Part shown: piece after piece, positions 17,850-24,858 of the stretch | Position numbering within the stretch: position 1 is the stretch's first letter | Layout of the letters: each line of letters starts with the position of its first letter | Origin: Burkholderia sp. BCC0506 | Lineage (GTDB): Bacteria; Pseudomonadota; Gammaproteobacteria; Burkholderiales; Burkholderiaceae | Reading direction: 5' to 3' | Assembly (NCBI RefSeq): GCF_902833145.1 | Contig: NZ_CADFEN010000002.1 | Span: forward strand, 248,001 to 312,000 | DNA length: 64,000 nucleotides | Notes under the pieces: model-generated | The model's input: only the letters and a program-made list of their open reading frames with translations | Databases searched by the model: none | Told to the model about the DNA's origin: nothing | Translations under genes and position numbers: made by a program

Positions 17850-18713
17850 TCAGTCGGCCATCGCCTCCTTCGTGCTGACCCAGCCCTGCACGGCGCCGGC
17901 GCGCGGGTTGCGATATCGCACCTTCAACCACTGAAAATCGTCGCTCGCATCGATCAGCTCCACCTTGTCGCCCGCGACGACGTAGCGGCGCGTGGGCGCA
18001 GCACGCATCGCATCGTGCAGCGGCAGGCGCGCCGGGCGTACCTTGAACGCGACCGTGCCGCCGTCATGACCCTGCGGGCGGCGCGACACGCGCTTGCCGT
18101 GCTCGTCATAGGTGAGCAGCATCGACGACGGGCCCGATTCGCCGTCGAGCAGATCGCGCAGGTCGTCGGGGACCGCTTCGCTGGTTTGATACAGATACAT
18201 CCTGCCGGTGCCGTCGAAACGGTACGCATCGGTGTACCAGATCGGGCCACCGCGACACGAGCTGTACAGCGTGCGCGCTTTCGGCTTCGCTTCGACGTTG
18301 ATCAGCGCGTCGCAATTGCCGTGGGGCCCGTCGCCCGCCGGCATCTTCAGCGGCTCGAACCGCTGGCGCGCGGCGTCGTACAGGTAGATGCCGTATTGCT
18401 CGTTGACCATGCCGAGCATCGCGCGCATCGCGAGATCGCGACGACCGTCGAAGTTGTAGTCGTCGGTCGCGAGGTGATAGCGGCCTTCCTCGTCGGCGGC
18501 CGTGACGTCGAGCGTCTGCGTTTTTCCGCTCGGCAGGAAACGGACCGTGACGTGCGCGCCGTTCGCGCGCTCGACGCGGGCCGTGACGGTGTCGTCGACC
18601 TTGAACTCGAGCAGCGGCTTGGCCGCGTGCGCGGCGGGTGCGATCGACGCACACGTGGCGAACAGCAGCGCGGCGACACGGGGAAGCGGGCGGAATCGCG
18701 GGGAGCGCGTCAT
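17850..18713 (-). CDS. exported XAC2610-like protein with C-terminal SH3-like segment
   Basis: 287 residues. The signal peptide ends AAHA near residue 30. The middle contains FG-GAP-like calcium-binding text DDYNFDGRRDLAMRAMLGMV (D-x-N-x-D-x-x-x-D), as in XAC2610-type proteins, one of which is an immunity protein to a type IV-secreted lysozyme in Xanthomonas. The last 60 residues (GDKVELIDASDDFQWLKVRY and the following GWVSTKEAM) look like a bacterial SH3 domain. No cognate effector lies beside it. It probably acts in the periplasm. Confidence 0.65.
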   Translation of the reverse strand: MTRSPRFRPLPRVAALLFATCASIAPAAHAAKPLLEFKVDDTVTARVERANGAHVTVRFLPSGKTQTLDVTAADEEGRYHLATDDYNFDGRRDLAMRAMLGMVNEQYGIYLYDAARQRFEPLKMPAGDGPHGNCDALINVEAKPKARTLYSSCRGGPIWYTDAYRFDGTGRMYLYQTSEAVPDDLRDLLDGESGPSSMLLTYDEHGKRVSRRPQGHDGGTVAFKVRPARLPLHDAMRAAPTRRYVVAGDKVELIDASDDFQWLKVRYRNPRAGAVQGWVSTKEAMAD

Positions 18714-18753
18714 GAGCGGGCGTCGTGGCGAAGGAAAACGGGTGGGCGACCGG

Positions 18754-19122
18754 TCAGCGCGGCGTGCTGTCGTCGCGATAGCCGCTCTTGCCGACGAAGA
18801 TCTCCTTCAGCGCGGCGCGCAGCGTGACCGGATCGTACTGGCCGGGCGCGAGATGGATCACGTAGCGCGTCTGGCCGTCGAGACGCGCGGCGATGCCCGG
18901 TTCGATCTCGACGTCGATCGTGTCGTCAGTCAGCCGCACCGACAGATCCTTGACGCGCAGGTTGATCTGGTCGCGCACCATCACTTCGATCAGCGTGTCG
19001 TCCGGAAAGCGCGACAACGCGAAGCAATAGTCCTGCTCCGCATCGTGACAGTAGATGTTGGCGAAGCTTTCGTCGTCGTCGATGTCGGACGTGGCCGCGC
19101 CGACGGTAGCGTGAAGTTCCAT
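18754..19122 (-). CDS. hypothetical protein (122 residues)
   Basis: MELHATVGAATSDIDDDESF begins an acidic, all-beta-looking protein with NIYCHDAEQDYCFALSRFPD, LIEVMVRDQINLRVKDLSVR and RYVIHLAPGQYDPVTLRAAL. No signal peptide or membrane helix is present. It lies between the XAC2610-like gene and the HxlR gene on the same strand, with gaps of 40 and 22 bases, so the three may form one transcript. I do not recognise a family. Confidence 0.65.
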   Translation of the reverse strand: MELHATVGAATSDIDDDESFANIYCHDAEQDYCFALSRFPDDTLIEVMVRDQINLRVKDLSVRLTDDTIDVEIEPGIAARLDGQTRYVIHLAPGQYDPVTLRAALKEIFVGKSGYRDDSTPR

Positions 19123-19144
19123 GAATGTCGTTCCTGCTGAAGGG

Positions 19145-19525
19145 TTAGGGGCGGGCGTGCATCGTGGTTTCGCTCGCAGCCGCGGTGTCGGGCGTCGCGT
19201 CGGCCCGCGCGTCGCGCGCCTTCAGCCACAGCCCGAATTCGCGCATCACGTCGACCACCGGCCGCAGCCGGTCGCCGTCCGCGGTCAGATCGTACTCGAC
19301 GCGCACCGGCACTTCCGGATAGACGGTGCGCCGCACGAGCCCGGCGTCTTCCAGTGCGCGCAGGTCGAGCGTCAGCATGCGTTGCGAGATGCCCGGCATG
19401 TCGCGCCGCAGGTCGCTGAAGCGGCGCGGGCCGTCGAGCAGATACGACACCAGCAGCAGCCGCCAGCGGCCGCCGAGCAGGCGCATCGCTTCTTCAACGG
19501 AACATCCTGTCGCACTCGTTTTCAT
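19145..19525 (-). CDS. HxlR family transcriptional regulator
   Basis: 126 residues. The winged helix is the family type: CSVEEAMRLLGGRWRLLLVS, then LLDGPRRFSDLRRDMPGISQ, RMLTLDLRALEDAGLVRRTV and VEYDLTADGDRLRPVVDVM. HxlR/YodB regulators sense thiol-reactive electrophiles through a Cys near the N-terminus, and a Cys is present at residue 8. It is divergent to a glutathione S-transferase gene across 136 bases, a common pairing for electrophile detoxification. Control of the GST is inferred. Confidence 0.92.
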   Translation of the reverse strand: MKTSATGCSVEEAMRLLGGRWRLLLVSYLLDGPRRFSDLRRDMPGISQRMLTLDLRALEDAGLVRRTVYPEVPVRVEYDLTADGDRLRPVVDVMREFGLWLKARDARADATPDTAAASETTMHARP

Positions 19526-19661
19526 CGTGCCGAATCCTGGTCGGTAAATTTTTTGTGACTACGGCACAAACGACTGCCGTCTTCTCAGCGCCGCGCCGAT
19601 GCGAGATATTAGCGCCCGCGTCGCGGCGAATCGATACATGGACAACCCACGAAGGAAACGC

Positions 19662-20300
19662 ATGAAGCTCTATCACGCTCCCGGCAGCTGTTCGCAGGCG
19701 ATCTGCATCGTATTGCGCGAAAGCGATATCGACGCCGAGATCGTCAAGGTCGACGCGCGCAGGCATGTCGTCGAGGATGGCCGCGATTACTACGACGTGA
19801 CCGAACTCGGCTACGTGCCGCTGCTCGAACTCGACGATGGCACGATGCTGCGCGAAGGGCCGGTGATCGCGCAGTATCTCGCGGACCAGCGTCCGGAAGC
19901 CGCGCTCGCGCCCGCTTATGGCACGCTCGCGCGCTACCGGCTGATGGAATGGCTGAACTTTCTCGGCACCGAGATCCACAAGGGCTTCATTCCGCTGTTG
20001 TATGCGGTGCAGGCGGGGAAGTACGTCGAACCCGTGCGGCGGAAGCTCGACGGCCGCTTCGCGTGGATTGACCGCCAGCTCGACGGCAACACTTTCCTGA
20101 CGGGCGACACGTTCACCGTCGCCGATGCGTACCTGTTCGCGCTGACCGGCTGGGGAAAGGCCGACTGGATGCGCTCGGTGTACAACGCGGATATCGACCT
20201 GAGCCGGCATGCGCATCTGCGTGCGTGGTACGAGCGGGTGCGGGAGCGGCCGGCCGTGCGGCAGGTGTTGCAGGCCGATGCGCGGCCGAACGCGGCCTGA
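19662..20300 (+). CDS. glutathione S-transferase (beta class)
   Basis: 212 residues from ATG 19662. The thioredoxin-like N-terminal domain starts MKLYHAPGSCSQAICIVLRE, with Cys10 at the place used by beta-class GSTs, and VPLLELDDGTMLREGPVIAQ holds the glutathione-binding cis-Pro and Glu-Gly. The helical C-domain ends with FTVADAYLFALTGW. It conjugates glutathione to electrophiles in the cytoplasm. It is divergent to an HxlR regulator and converges with the exchanger gene only five bases on. Confidence 0.92.
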   Translation: MKLYHAPGSCSQAICIVLRESDIDAEIVKVDARRHVVEDGRDYYDVTELGYVPLLELDDGTMLREGPVIAQYLADQRPEAALAPAYGTLARYRLMEWLNFLGTEIHKGFIPLLYAVQAGKYVEPVRRKLDGRFAWIDRQLDGNTFLTGDTFTVADAYLFALTGWGKADWMRSVYNADIDLSRHAHLRAWYERVRERPAVRQVLQADARPNAA

Positions 20301-20305
20301 CCCAT

Positions 20306-21316
20306 TCAGCGCGCCAGCGTCAGCGCCAGATACCCCGCATAACCCGCGCCGTTCGCGAGCAACGCCCAGGTCGCGAGCCCGCGCGTGCGCGCATGGATGC
20401 GCAGCCAGGCCGCCGCCGCGAGCGTGATGACCACGCCGGTCAGCACCTCGGGGCGCGGCTCCCACGGCGTCAGCATGATGCCGATCGCCGGCAGCAGCGT
20501 GCCCTGGAACACCATCGCGCCGGTGATGTTGCCGAACGCGAGCGTGTCCTTCCCGCGGCGGATCCACAGCACGCTGTTGACCTTTTCCGGCAGTTCCGTC
20601 GCGATCGGCACGATGATCAGCGACAGCAGCAGCGCCGACACGCCGAGCGCGTGCGATACGCCTTCCACGCCGTGAATGAAGCCTTTCGCCCCGCCGACCA
20701 GCAGCGCGACGCCGATCAGCAGTTGCAGCACGATCGTCGCCAGGGTGGTGGGCAGGCCGACGCGCGACAGGAACATCGCGTGCGGCGCCTCGGTGCCGTG
20801 TCCGGCATCGACGAGCCCGGTCGACGCGCGGAACGTCATCACGACGTACATCACGTAGAGACCGACCAGCATCGCGGCGAGCAGCGCACGCACGGCCCAG
20901 TTGTGATGCGGGACGAACATCGCGACGGTCGCCAGCGAGAACGCGGCGAGGAACGTGTTCATGTCGCGCACGAAGCCCGTGCGTTCGGGCGTGATCGTGC
21001 CGCGCAGCCCGCGCGAGCGGATCACGGCGAGCGTCATCAGGAACGTGGTGAGCGTCGCGAGCATCAGCGGCGCGCCGAGAATCGCGCCGACGCCGATCTC
21101 CTCGTTGACGGCCCGATTCGACGTGCCGCCGGCCAGCGCGAGCAGCGGCACCATCGTTTCGGGCAGCGCGGTGCCGACGGCCGCGAACAGCGAGCCGGTC
21201 ACGCCTTCGGAAATCTTCAGGCGTTCGCCGAGATGCTCGAGCGCATTGGTGAAGACTTCGGCCGCGACGAGGATGACGACCAGCATGAACGCGAGTTCGA
21301 CAAACATGAAGGTCAT
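20306..21316 (-). CDS. sodium/calcium exchanger family (CaCA) membrane protein
   Basis: 336 residues from ATG 21316, preceded by GCGGAGGTG. About ten membrane helices carry two inverted alpha-repeats: GSLFAAVGTALPETMVPLLA in the first half and IIVPIATELPEKVNSVLWIR in the second. The GTALPE/ATELPE motifs hold the ion-binding acidic residues. It should exchange a divalent cation for Na+ or H+ across the inner membrane. A CsoR-family metal-response unit lies upstream on the other strand, 352 bases away, but no link is shown. Confidence 0.88.
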   Translation of the reverse strand: MTFMFVELAFMLVVILVAAEVFTNALEHLGERLKISEGVTGSLFAAVGTALPETMVPLLALAGGTSNRAVNEEIGVGAILGAPLMLATLTTFLMTLAVIRSRGLRGTITPERTGFVRDMNTFLAAFSLATVAMFVPHHNWAVRALLAAMLVGLYVMYVVMTFRASTGLVDAGHGTEAPHAMFLSRVGLPTTLATIVLQLLIGVALLVGGAKGFIHGVEGVSHALGVSALLLSLIIVPIATELPEKVNSVLWIRRGKDTLAFGNITGAMVFQGTLLPAIGIMLTPWEPRPEVLTGVVITLAAAAWLRIHARTRGLATWALLANGAGYAGYLALTLAR

Positions 21317-21520
21317 GCGGCACCTCCGCGGGCAGCGGCGGCGTGGGACAGGCGAGCGGGGACGAACATGGGGGCTCCGTGGTCGGACGCTGACGAACCA
21401 TGACACATCCGCCGCCGTCCGACCAGGAACGACGCGACGTGCCGATGGTCTCGCCAAGCCGTTCAGGCCGAACGCGCCACGGCCGCAGGCCGAGTGTGTT
21501 GACGCGTTCGCTTTCCGGGG

Positions 21521-21561
21521 GACGGAAAGCAGGCTACTCCCCAAAGACGGAAAGCAGTCTA
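21521..21561. repeat. 16-base direct repeat
   Basis: GACGGAAAGCAGGCTA (21521-21536) recurs as GACGGAAAGCAGTCTA (21546-21561), 15 of 16 bases alike, with a 25-base period. It lies between the divergent exchanger and dmeR genes. It could be a pair of protein-binding sites or a local duplication. Confidence 0.5.
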
Positions 21562-21598
21562 GCCGAGCGGTTTTCCTTCGACAAGCCTTCGTCTCGAC

Positions 21599-21657
21599 AA
21601 TATACCCCTCCTCCCTATAGGGTCGGCCTGTTGGAGATATACTCCCCTACCCTATAC
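21599..21657 (+). promoter_or_regulatory. two candidate DmeR (RcnR/CsoR-type) operators
   Basis: Two similar sites stand just upstream of dmeR: ATATACCCCTCCTCCCTATA within 21600-21619, and ATATACTCCCCTACCCTATA at 21637-21656. Each has a C-tract flanked by AT(A) and TATA half-sites, as in RcnR and DmeR operators, which have a G/C-tract flanked by short AT inverted repeats. The downstream one overlaps the likely start region, 12 bases before the dmeR ATG, so binding would block transcription or initiation. The sites are seen directly; the binding protein is inferred. Confidence 0.7.
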
Positions 21658-21668
21658 AGGAGCCATCG

Positions 21669-21944
21669 ATGAGCCATACCGTTCGCGAAAAACAGAAGCT
21701 GCTGAACCGCGTGCGCCGTATCAAGGGACAGGTCGAAGCGATCGAGCGCGCGCTGGAAGAAGAGCGCGGCTGCAACGACGTGCTGCAACTGATCACGAGC
21801 TGCCGCGGCGCGACGAACGGGCTGCTGGCCGTCGTGCTGGAAGACCACATCCGGTCGCATCTCGTCGATGCCGACACGCCCGACGCCCACGAGGGCAGCG
21901 CGACCGAGCAGCTCATCGAGGTCGTCCACAGCTATTTCAAGTAA
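21669..21944 (+). CDS. dmeR: metal-sensing repressor of the RcnR/DmeR (CsoR) family
   Basis: 91 residues, all-helical family. The metal-site residues of RcnR are all at their usual numbers: His3 (MSHTV), Cys35 (RGCND), His60 (LEDHI) and His64 (RSHLV). This H-C-H-H set matches Ni/Co sensing, whereas FrmR formaldehyde sensors lack His3/His64. The protein dissociates from DNA when metal binds. It is followed 12 bases on by a CDF exporter and preceded by two C-tract operators, the dmeRF arrangement known in rhizobia. Confidence 0.9.
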   Translation: MSHTVREKQKLLNRVRRIKGQVEAIERALEEERGCNDVLQLITSCRGATNGLLAVVLEDHIRSHLVDADTPDAHEGSATEQLIEVVHSYFK

Positions 21945-21956
21945 GCGGATCGAAAC

Positions 21957-22979
21957 ATGAACGAATTCAACGGCACGGCGCCCGGCGGCGTGCACAGTCA
22001 CGCGTTTCTGGGCGCCGCACACGCGCGCAACGAGCGCAAGACGTGGATGGTCATCGGCCTGTGCACGGCGATGATGATCGCCGAGATCGTCGGCGGCACG
22101 CTGTTCGGGTCGCTCGCGCTCGTCGCCGACGGGCTGCACATGTCGACGCACGCGGGCGCGATGCTGATCGCCGCGCTGGCCTATACATATGCGCGGCGGC
22201 ACGCCGACGATCCGCGCTTCGTGTTCGGCACCGGCAAGCTCGGCGACCTCGCCGGCTTCACGAGCGCGATCGTGCTGGCGATGATTGCGTTGCTGATCGG
22301 CTATGAGGCGGTCGCGCGCCTGTTGGCGCCGGTGCCGATTCGCTTCGACGAAGCGATTCCGATCGCCGTGCTGGGGCTCGCCGTGAATCTCGCCAGCGTG
22401 TGGCTGCTGAGCGGCGATCACCATCATGGGCATGGGCACGGACACGGGCATCATCACGCGCATGGGCACGACCGCCACCATCATGAGCACGACCACGACG
22501 ACGCGCACCACGCGCATCATGATCACGGTTCGCACTCGGCCGCGCATCGCGACCACAACATCCGCTCGGCCTACGTTCACGTGATCGCCGACGCGGCCGT
22601 GTCGGTGCTGGCGATCGTCGGCCTGCTGCTCGCGCGCGCGTTCGGATGGCTCTGGATGGACCCGCTCGCGGGTATCGTCGGCGCGCTGGTGATCGCCAAC
22701 TGGGCGTACGGGCTGATGCGCGACACGGGCGGGATCCTGCTCGACCTCAACGTCGATCGCAAGCTGACGGACAACGTGCGCCGCGCGATCGAGGCGCTCG
22801 GCGACCACGTCAACGACCTCCATGTGTGGCGCGTGGGCCCCGGCCACATGAGTGCGATCGTGTCGGTCGTATCGGCCGACACCGCGCGCGATGCGCGTTT
22901 CTACCATGCGCTGCTCGCGGGCTTCGACGGCATGTCGCACGTGACCGTCGAAGTGCTGGCACCCGCGAAGGCGGCCTGA
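21957..22979 (+). CDS. dmeF: CDF family Co/Ni exporter
   Basis: 340 residues. Six membrane helices carry the two CDF metal motifs: VADGLHMSTHAGAM in helix 2 and SAYVHVIADAAVSVLAIVG in helix 5. The long cytoplasmic loop between helices 4 and 5 is extremely His-rich (about residues 158-203, mostly His with Gly, Asp and Ala), as in DmeF proteins. It should expel cobalt and nickel by proton antiport across the inner membrane. It is co-transcribed with dmeR, which should repress it in the absence of metal. Confidence 0.92.
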   Translation: MNEFNGTAPGGVHSHAFLGAAHARNERKTWMVIGLCTAMMIAEIVGGTLFGSLALVADGLHMSTHAGAMLIAALAYTYARRHADDPRFVFGTGKLGDLAGFTSAIVLAMIALLIGYEAVARLLAPVPIRFDEAIPIAVLGLAVNLASVWLLSGDHHHGHGHGHGHHHAHGHDRHHHEHDHDDAHHAHHDHGSHSAAHRDHNIRSAYVHVIADAAVSVLAIVGLLLARAFGWLWMDPLAGIVGALVIANWAYGLMRDTGGILLDLNVDRKLTDNVRRAIEALGDHVNDLHVWRVGPGHMSAIVSVVSADTARDARFYHALLAGFDGMSHVTVEVLAPAKAA

Positions 22980-22981
22980 TC

Positions 22982-23167
22982 GTGGCCGTGAAATCGCCGT
23001 GTATCGACCTGTGCGCGTTCGACGGCCGCACGGGCTTTTGTGTCGGCTGCCTGCGTACGCGCGACGAGGCGCGCGACTGGAAGAAGCTGACCGACCATCG
23101 CCGGCACCAGATACTCAACGATCGCCCGCGCCGGCAGGCGAAGCTCCGGCGCGACACGCCGGAATAG
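22982..23167 (+). CDS. DUF1289 family protein
   Basis: 61 residues from GTG 22982, two bases after the dmeF stop; a second GTG at 22988 is possible. The family pattern is complete: SPCIDLCAFDGRTGFCVGCL followed by RTRDEARDW, giving four cysteines likely to bind a metal, then a basic tail. DUF1289 proteins are small and have no proven function. The tight spacing after dmeF suggests translational coupling and the same transcript, so it may respond to metal too. Confidence 0.85.
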   Translation: MAVKSPCIDLCAFDGRTGFCVGCLRTRDEARDWKKLTDHRRHQILNDRPRRQAKLRRDTPE

Positions 23168-23259
23168 CGAGCGCGCTTCCCGCAGCCTGTGATCAGGGTC
23201 ACGGCGTGCGGTAGCATCACAGGCATTCAGCGTCAGGATTCCTGAACCCGGAGCGCCCC

Positions 23260-24468
23260 ATGCAGACCGACTCGTCGACCCGCATTCTTCGCCAGATTCC
23301 GCGCAGCGTGTGGGTGCTCGGCTGTGTCAGCCTGCTGATGGACGTGTCGTCCGAAATCATCCATAGCCTGTTGCCGATGTTCCTGATGGCGGGGCTCGGT
23401 GCGAGCGCGACGACGATCGGCCTGATCGAGGGGATCGCCGAGGCGACGTCGCCGGTCGTCAAGGTGTTCTCCGGCACGCTGAGCGACCACCTGCGCAATC
23501 GCAAATGGCTCGCGGTGGCCGGCTACGCGCTCGGCGCGCTCAGCAAGCCGTTGTTCGCGATCGCGCCGACGATCGGCGTCGTGGTGACCGCGCGAATCGT
23601 CGACCGCGTCGGCAAGGGGATTCGCGGCGCGCCGCGCGATGCGCTCGTCGCCGACGTCACGCCCGTTCACCTGCGTGGCGCCGCGTACGGGTTGCGCCAG
23701 TCGCTCGACACGGTGGGCGCGTTCCTCGGGCCGCTGCTGGCCGTCGCCATCATGCTCGCGTGGCGCGACGATTTCCGCCTGGCATTCTGGTTGGCCGTGA
23801 TCCCCGGCGTGCTGGCCGTCGCGCTGCTCGCGTTCGGCATCGACGAACCGGCGCGTGCGCCGGGCGAGAAGCGCGTGAACCCGATCCGCCGCGAGGTCGT
23901 CGCGCAACTCGGCGCCCGCTACTGGTGGGTCGTGGCCGTGGGCGGCGTGTTCGCGCTGGCGCGTTTCAGCGAGGCGTTCCTGGTGCTGCGCGCGATGGGC
24001 AGCGGCGTGCCCGTCGCGCTCGTGCCGCTCGTGATGGTCGCGATGAACGTCGTGTACGCGCTATCGGCTTACCCGTTCGGCAAGCTCGCCGATACGACGA
24101 GCCACACGAAGCTGATGGTGGTCGGGCTCGGCCTGCTGATCGCGGCCGACATCGTGCTCGCGCACGGCGCGCGCTGGCCGACCGTGCTCGTCGGCGTCGC
24201 GCTGTGGGGTCTCCATATGGGGATGACGCAAGGGCTGCTCGCGACGATGGTCGCACATGCCGCGCCGGCCGAACTGAGAGGAACGGCGTTCGGCGTGTTC
24301 AACCTGATCAGCGGCATCGTGACGCTCGTGTCGAGCGTCGTCGCGGGTGCCCTGTGGGATCGGGCGGGCGCCGCGGCCACGTTCTACGCGGGGGCCGCAT
24401 TCAGCGCGGCGACCATCGCGCTGCTCGTGTGCGTTCGCACGTCGTTCGGCACCCTGCAGGATCGCTAG
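23260..24468 (+). CDS. MFS transporter
   Basis: 402 residues, about twelve membrane helices. The pattern DVSSEIIHSLLPMFLMAGLG near the N-terminus, GIAEATSPVVKVFSGTLSDH in the helix 2-3 loop and RIVDRVGKGIRGAPRDALVA in helix 4 to the next loop are typical of a branch of MFS proteins often annotated as drug- or metabolite-type permeases of unknown substrate. The ATG at 23260 has GGAGCG in front. Upstream lies a 92-base gap after DUF1289. Confidence 0.88.
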   Translation: MQTDSSTRILRQIPRSVWVLGCVSLLMDVSSEIIHSLLPMFLMAGLGASATTIGLIEGIAEATSPVVKVFSGTLSDHLRNRKWLAVAGYALGALSKPLFAIAPTIGVVVTARIVDRVGKGIRGAPRDALVADVTPVHLRGAAYGLRQSLDTVGAFLGPLLAVAIMLAWRDDFRLAFWLAVIPGVLAVALLAFGIDEPARAPGEKRVNPIRREVVAQLGARYWWVVAVGGVFALARFSEAFLVLRAMGSGVPVALVPLVMVAMNVVYALSAYPFGKLADTTSHTKLMVVGLGLLIAADIVLAHGARWPTVLVGVALWGLHMGMTQGLLATMVAHAAPAELRGTAFGVFNLISGIVTLVSSVVAGALWDRAGAAATFYAGAAFSAATIALLVCVRTSFGTLQDR

Positions 24469-24858
24469 CGCCGAACGCGGCGGCGCATGCGTGGCCGTTC
24501 GTGCCGCGCGGAAAGTGGAGCGCGGACGTCGTGCGCCCGTCGCGGCTCGCAACCTCCACCTTGCCGCGATATCGGCAGGCGCGTCGAAGCGGTTCGGCAC
24601 GGTGCTGCGGATCGACGCGGTCGTGCTCGGCGGCGTGCTGATGGTGGCGGCCGTGCTCGTGTCGCGCGCGCTGCCGCGGACCGTGTAGCGCGGCGGATTT
24701 TCGTCGAACGATTCTCTCGGCGATTTCAAAGTCGAACCGTGCGACGCATGGCGATCACGGCGCGATGACCGCAATTACATCGGCCTGTCTGCCGATTACC
24801 AAAAACTGTCATCGAGCGCCGCTAAGCTTTCGCCACCCTCACAACCGGGATTCCCGTC
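24469..24858. other. 390-base gap with a possible 28-residue membrane peptide
   Basis: No convincing gene. A frame from GTG 24602 to the stop at 24688 would encode MLRIDAVVLGGVLMVAAVLV and a short Arg tail, a single hydrophobic helix. It lacks a ribosome site, so it is either the tail of a decayed membrane gene or chance. The exeM-like promoter region is at the right end. Confidence 0.4.
24806..24828 (+). promoter_or_regulatory. possible PhoB-type promoter for the secreted nuclease
   Basis: CTGTCAT (24806-24812) is the consensus Pho half-site. It lies ten bases before TAAGCT (24823-24828), a plausible -10, which is the spacing of PhoB-activated promoters. The upstream half-site is poor (a CTGTC occurs at 24785 but out of register), so this is a candidate only. 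Phosphate-starvation control would suit a DNA-scavenging nuclease. Confidence 0.35.

Noticed and set aside
20225-21403. 392-codon plus-strand frame opposite the cation exchanger
   Set aside because: Made mostly of Arg, Gln and His; the exchanger on the other strand has membrane helices and both alpha-repeats.
22430-22560. Short tandem-like CAT/CAC repeats
   Set aside because: They encode the His-rich loop of DmeF and are coding sequence, not an independent repeat element.
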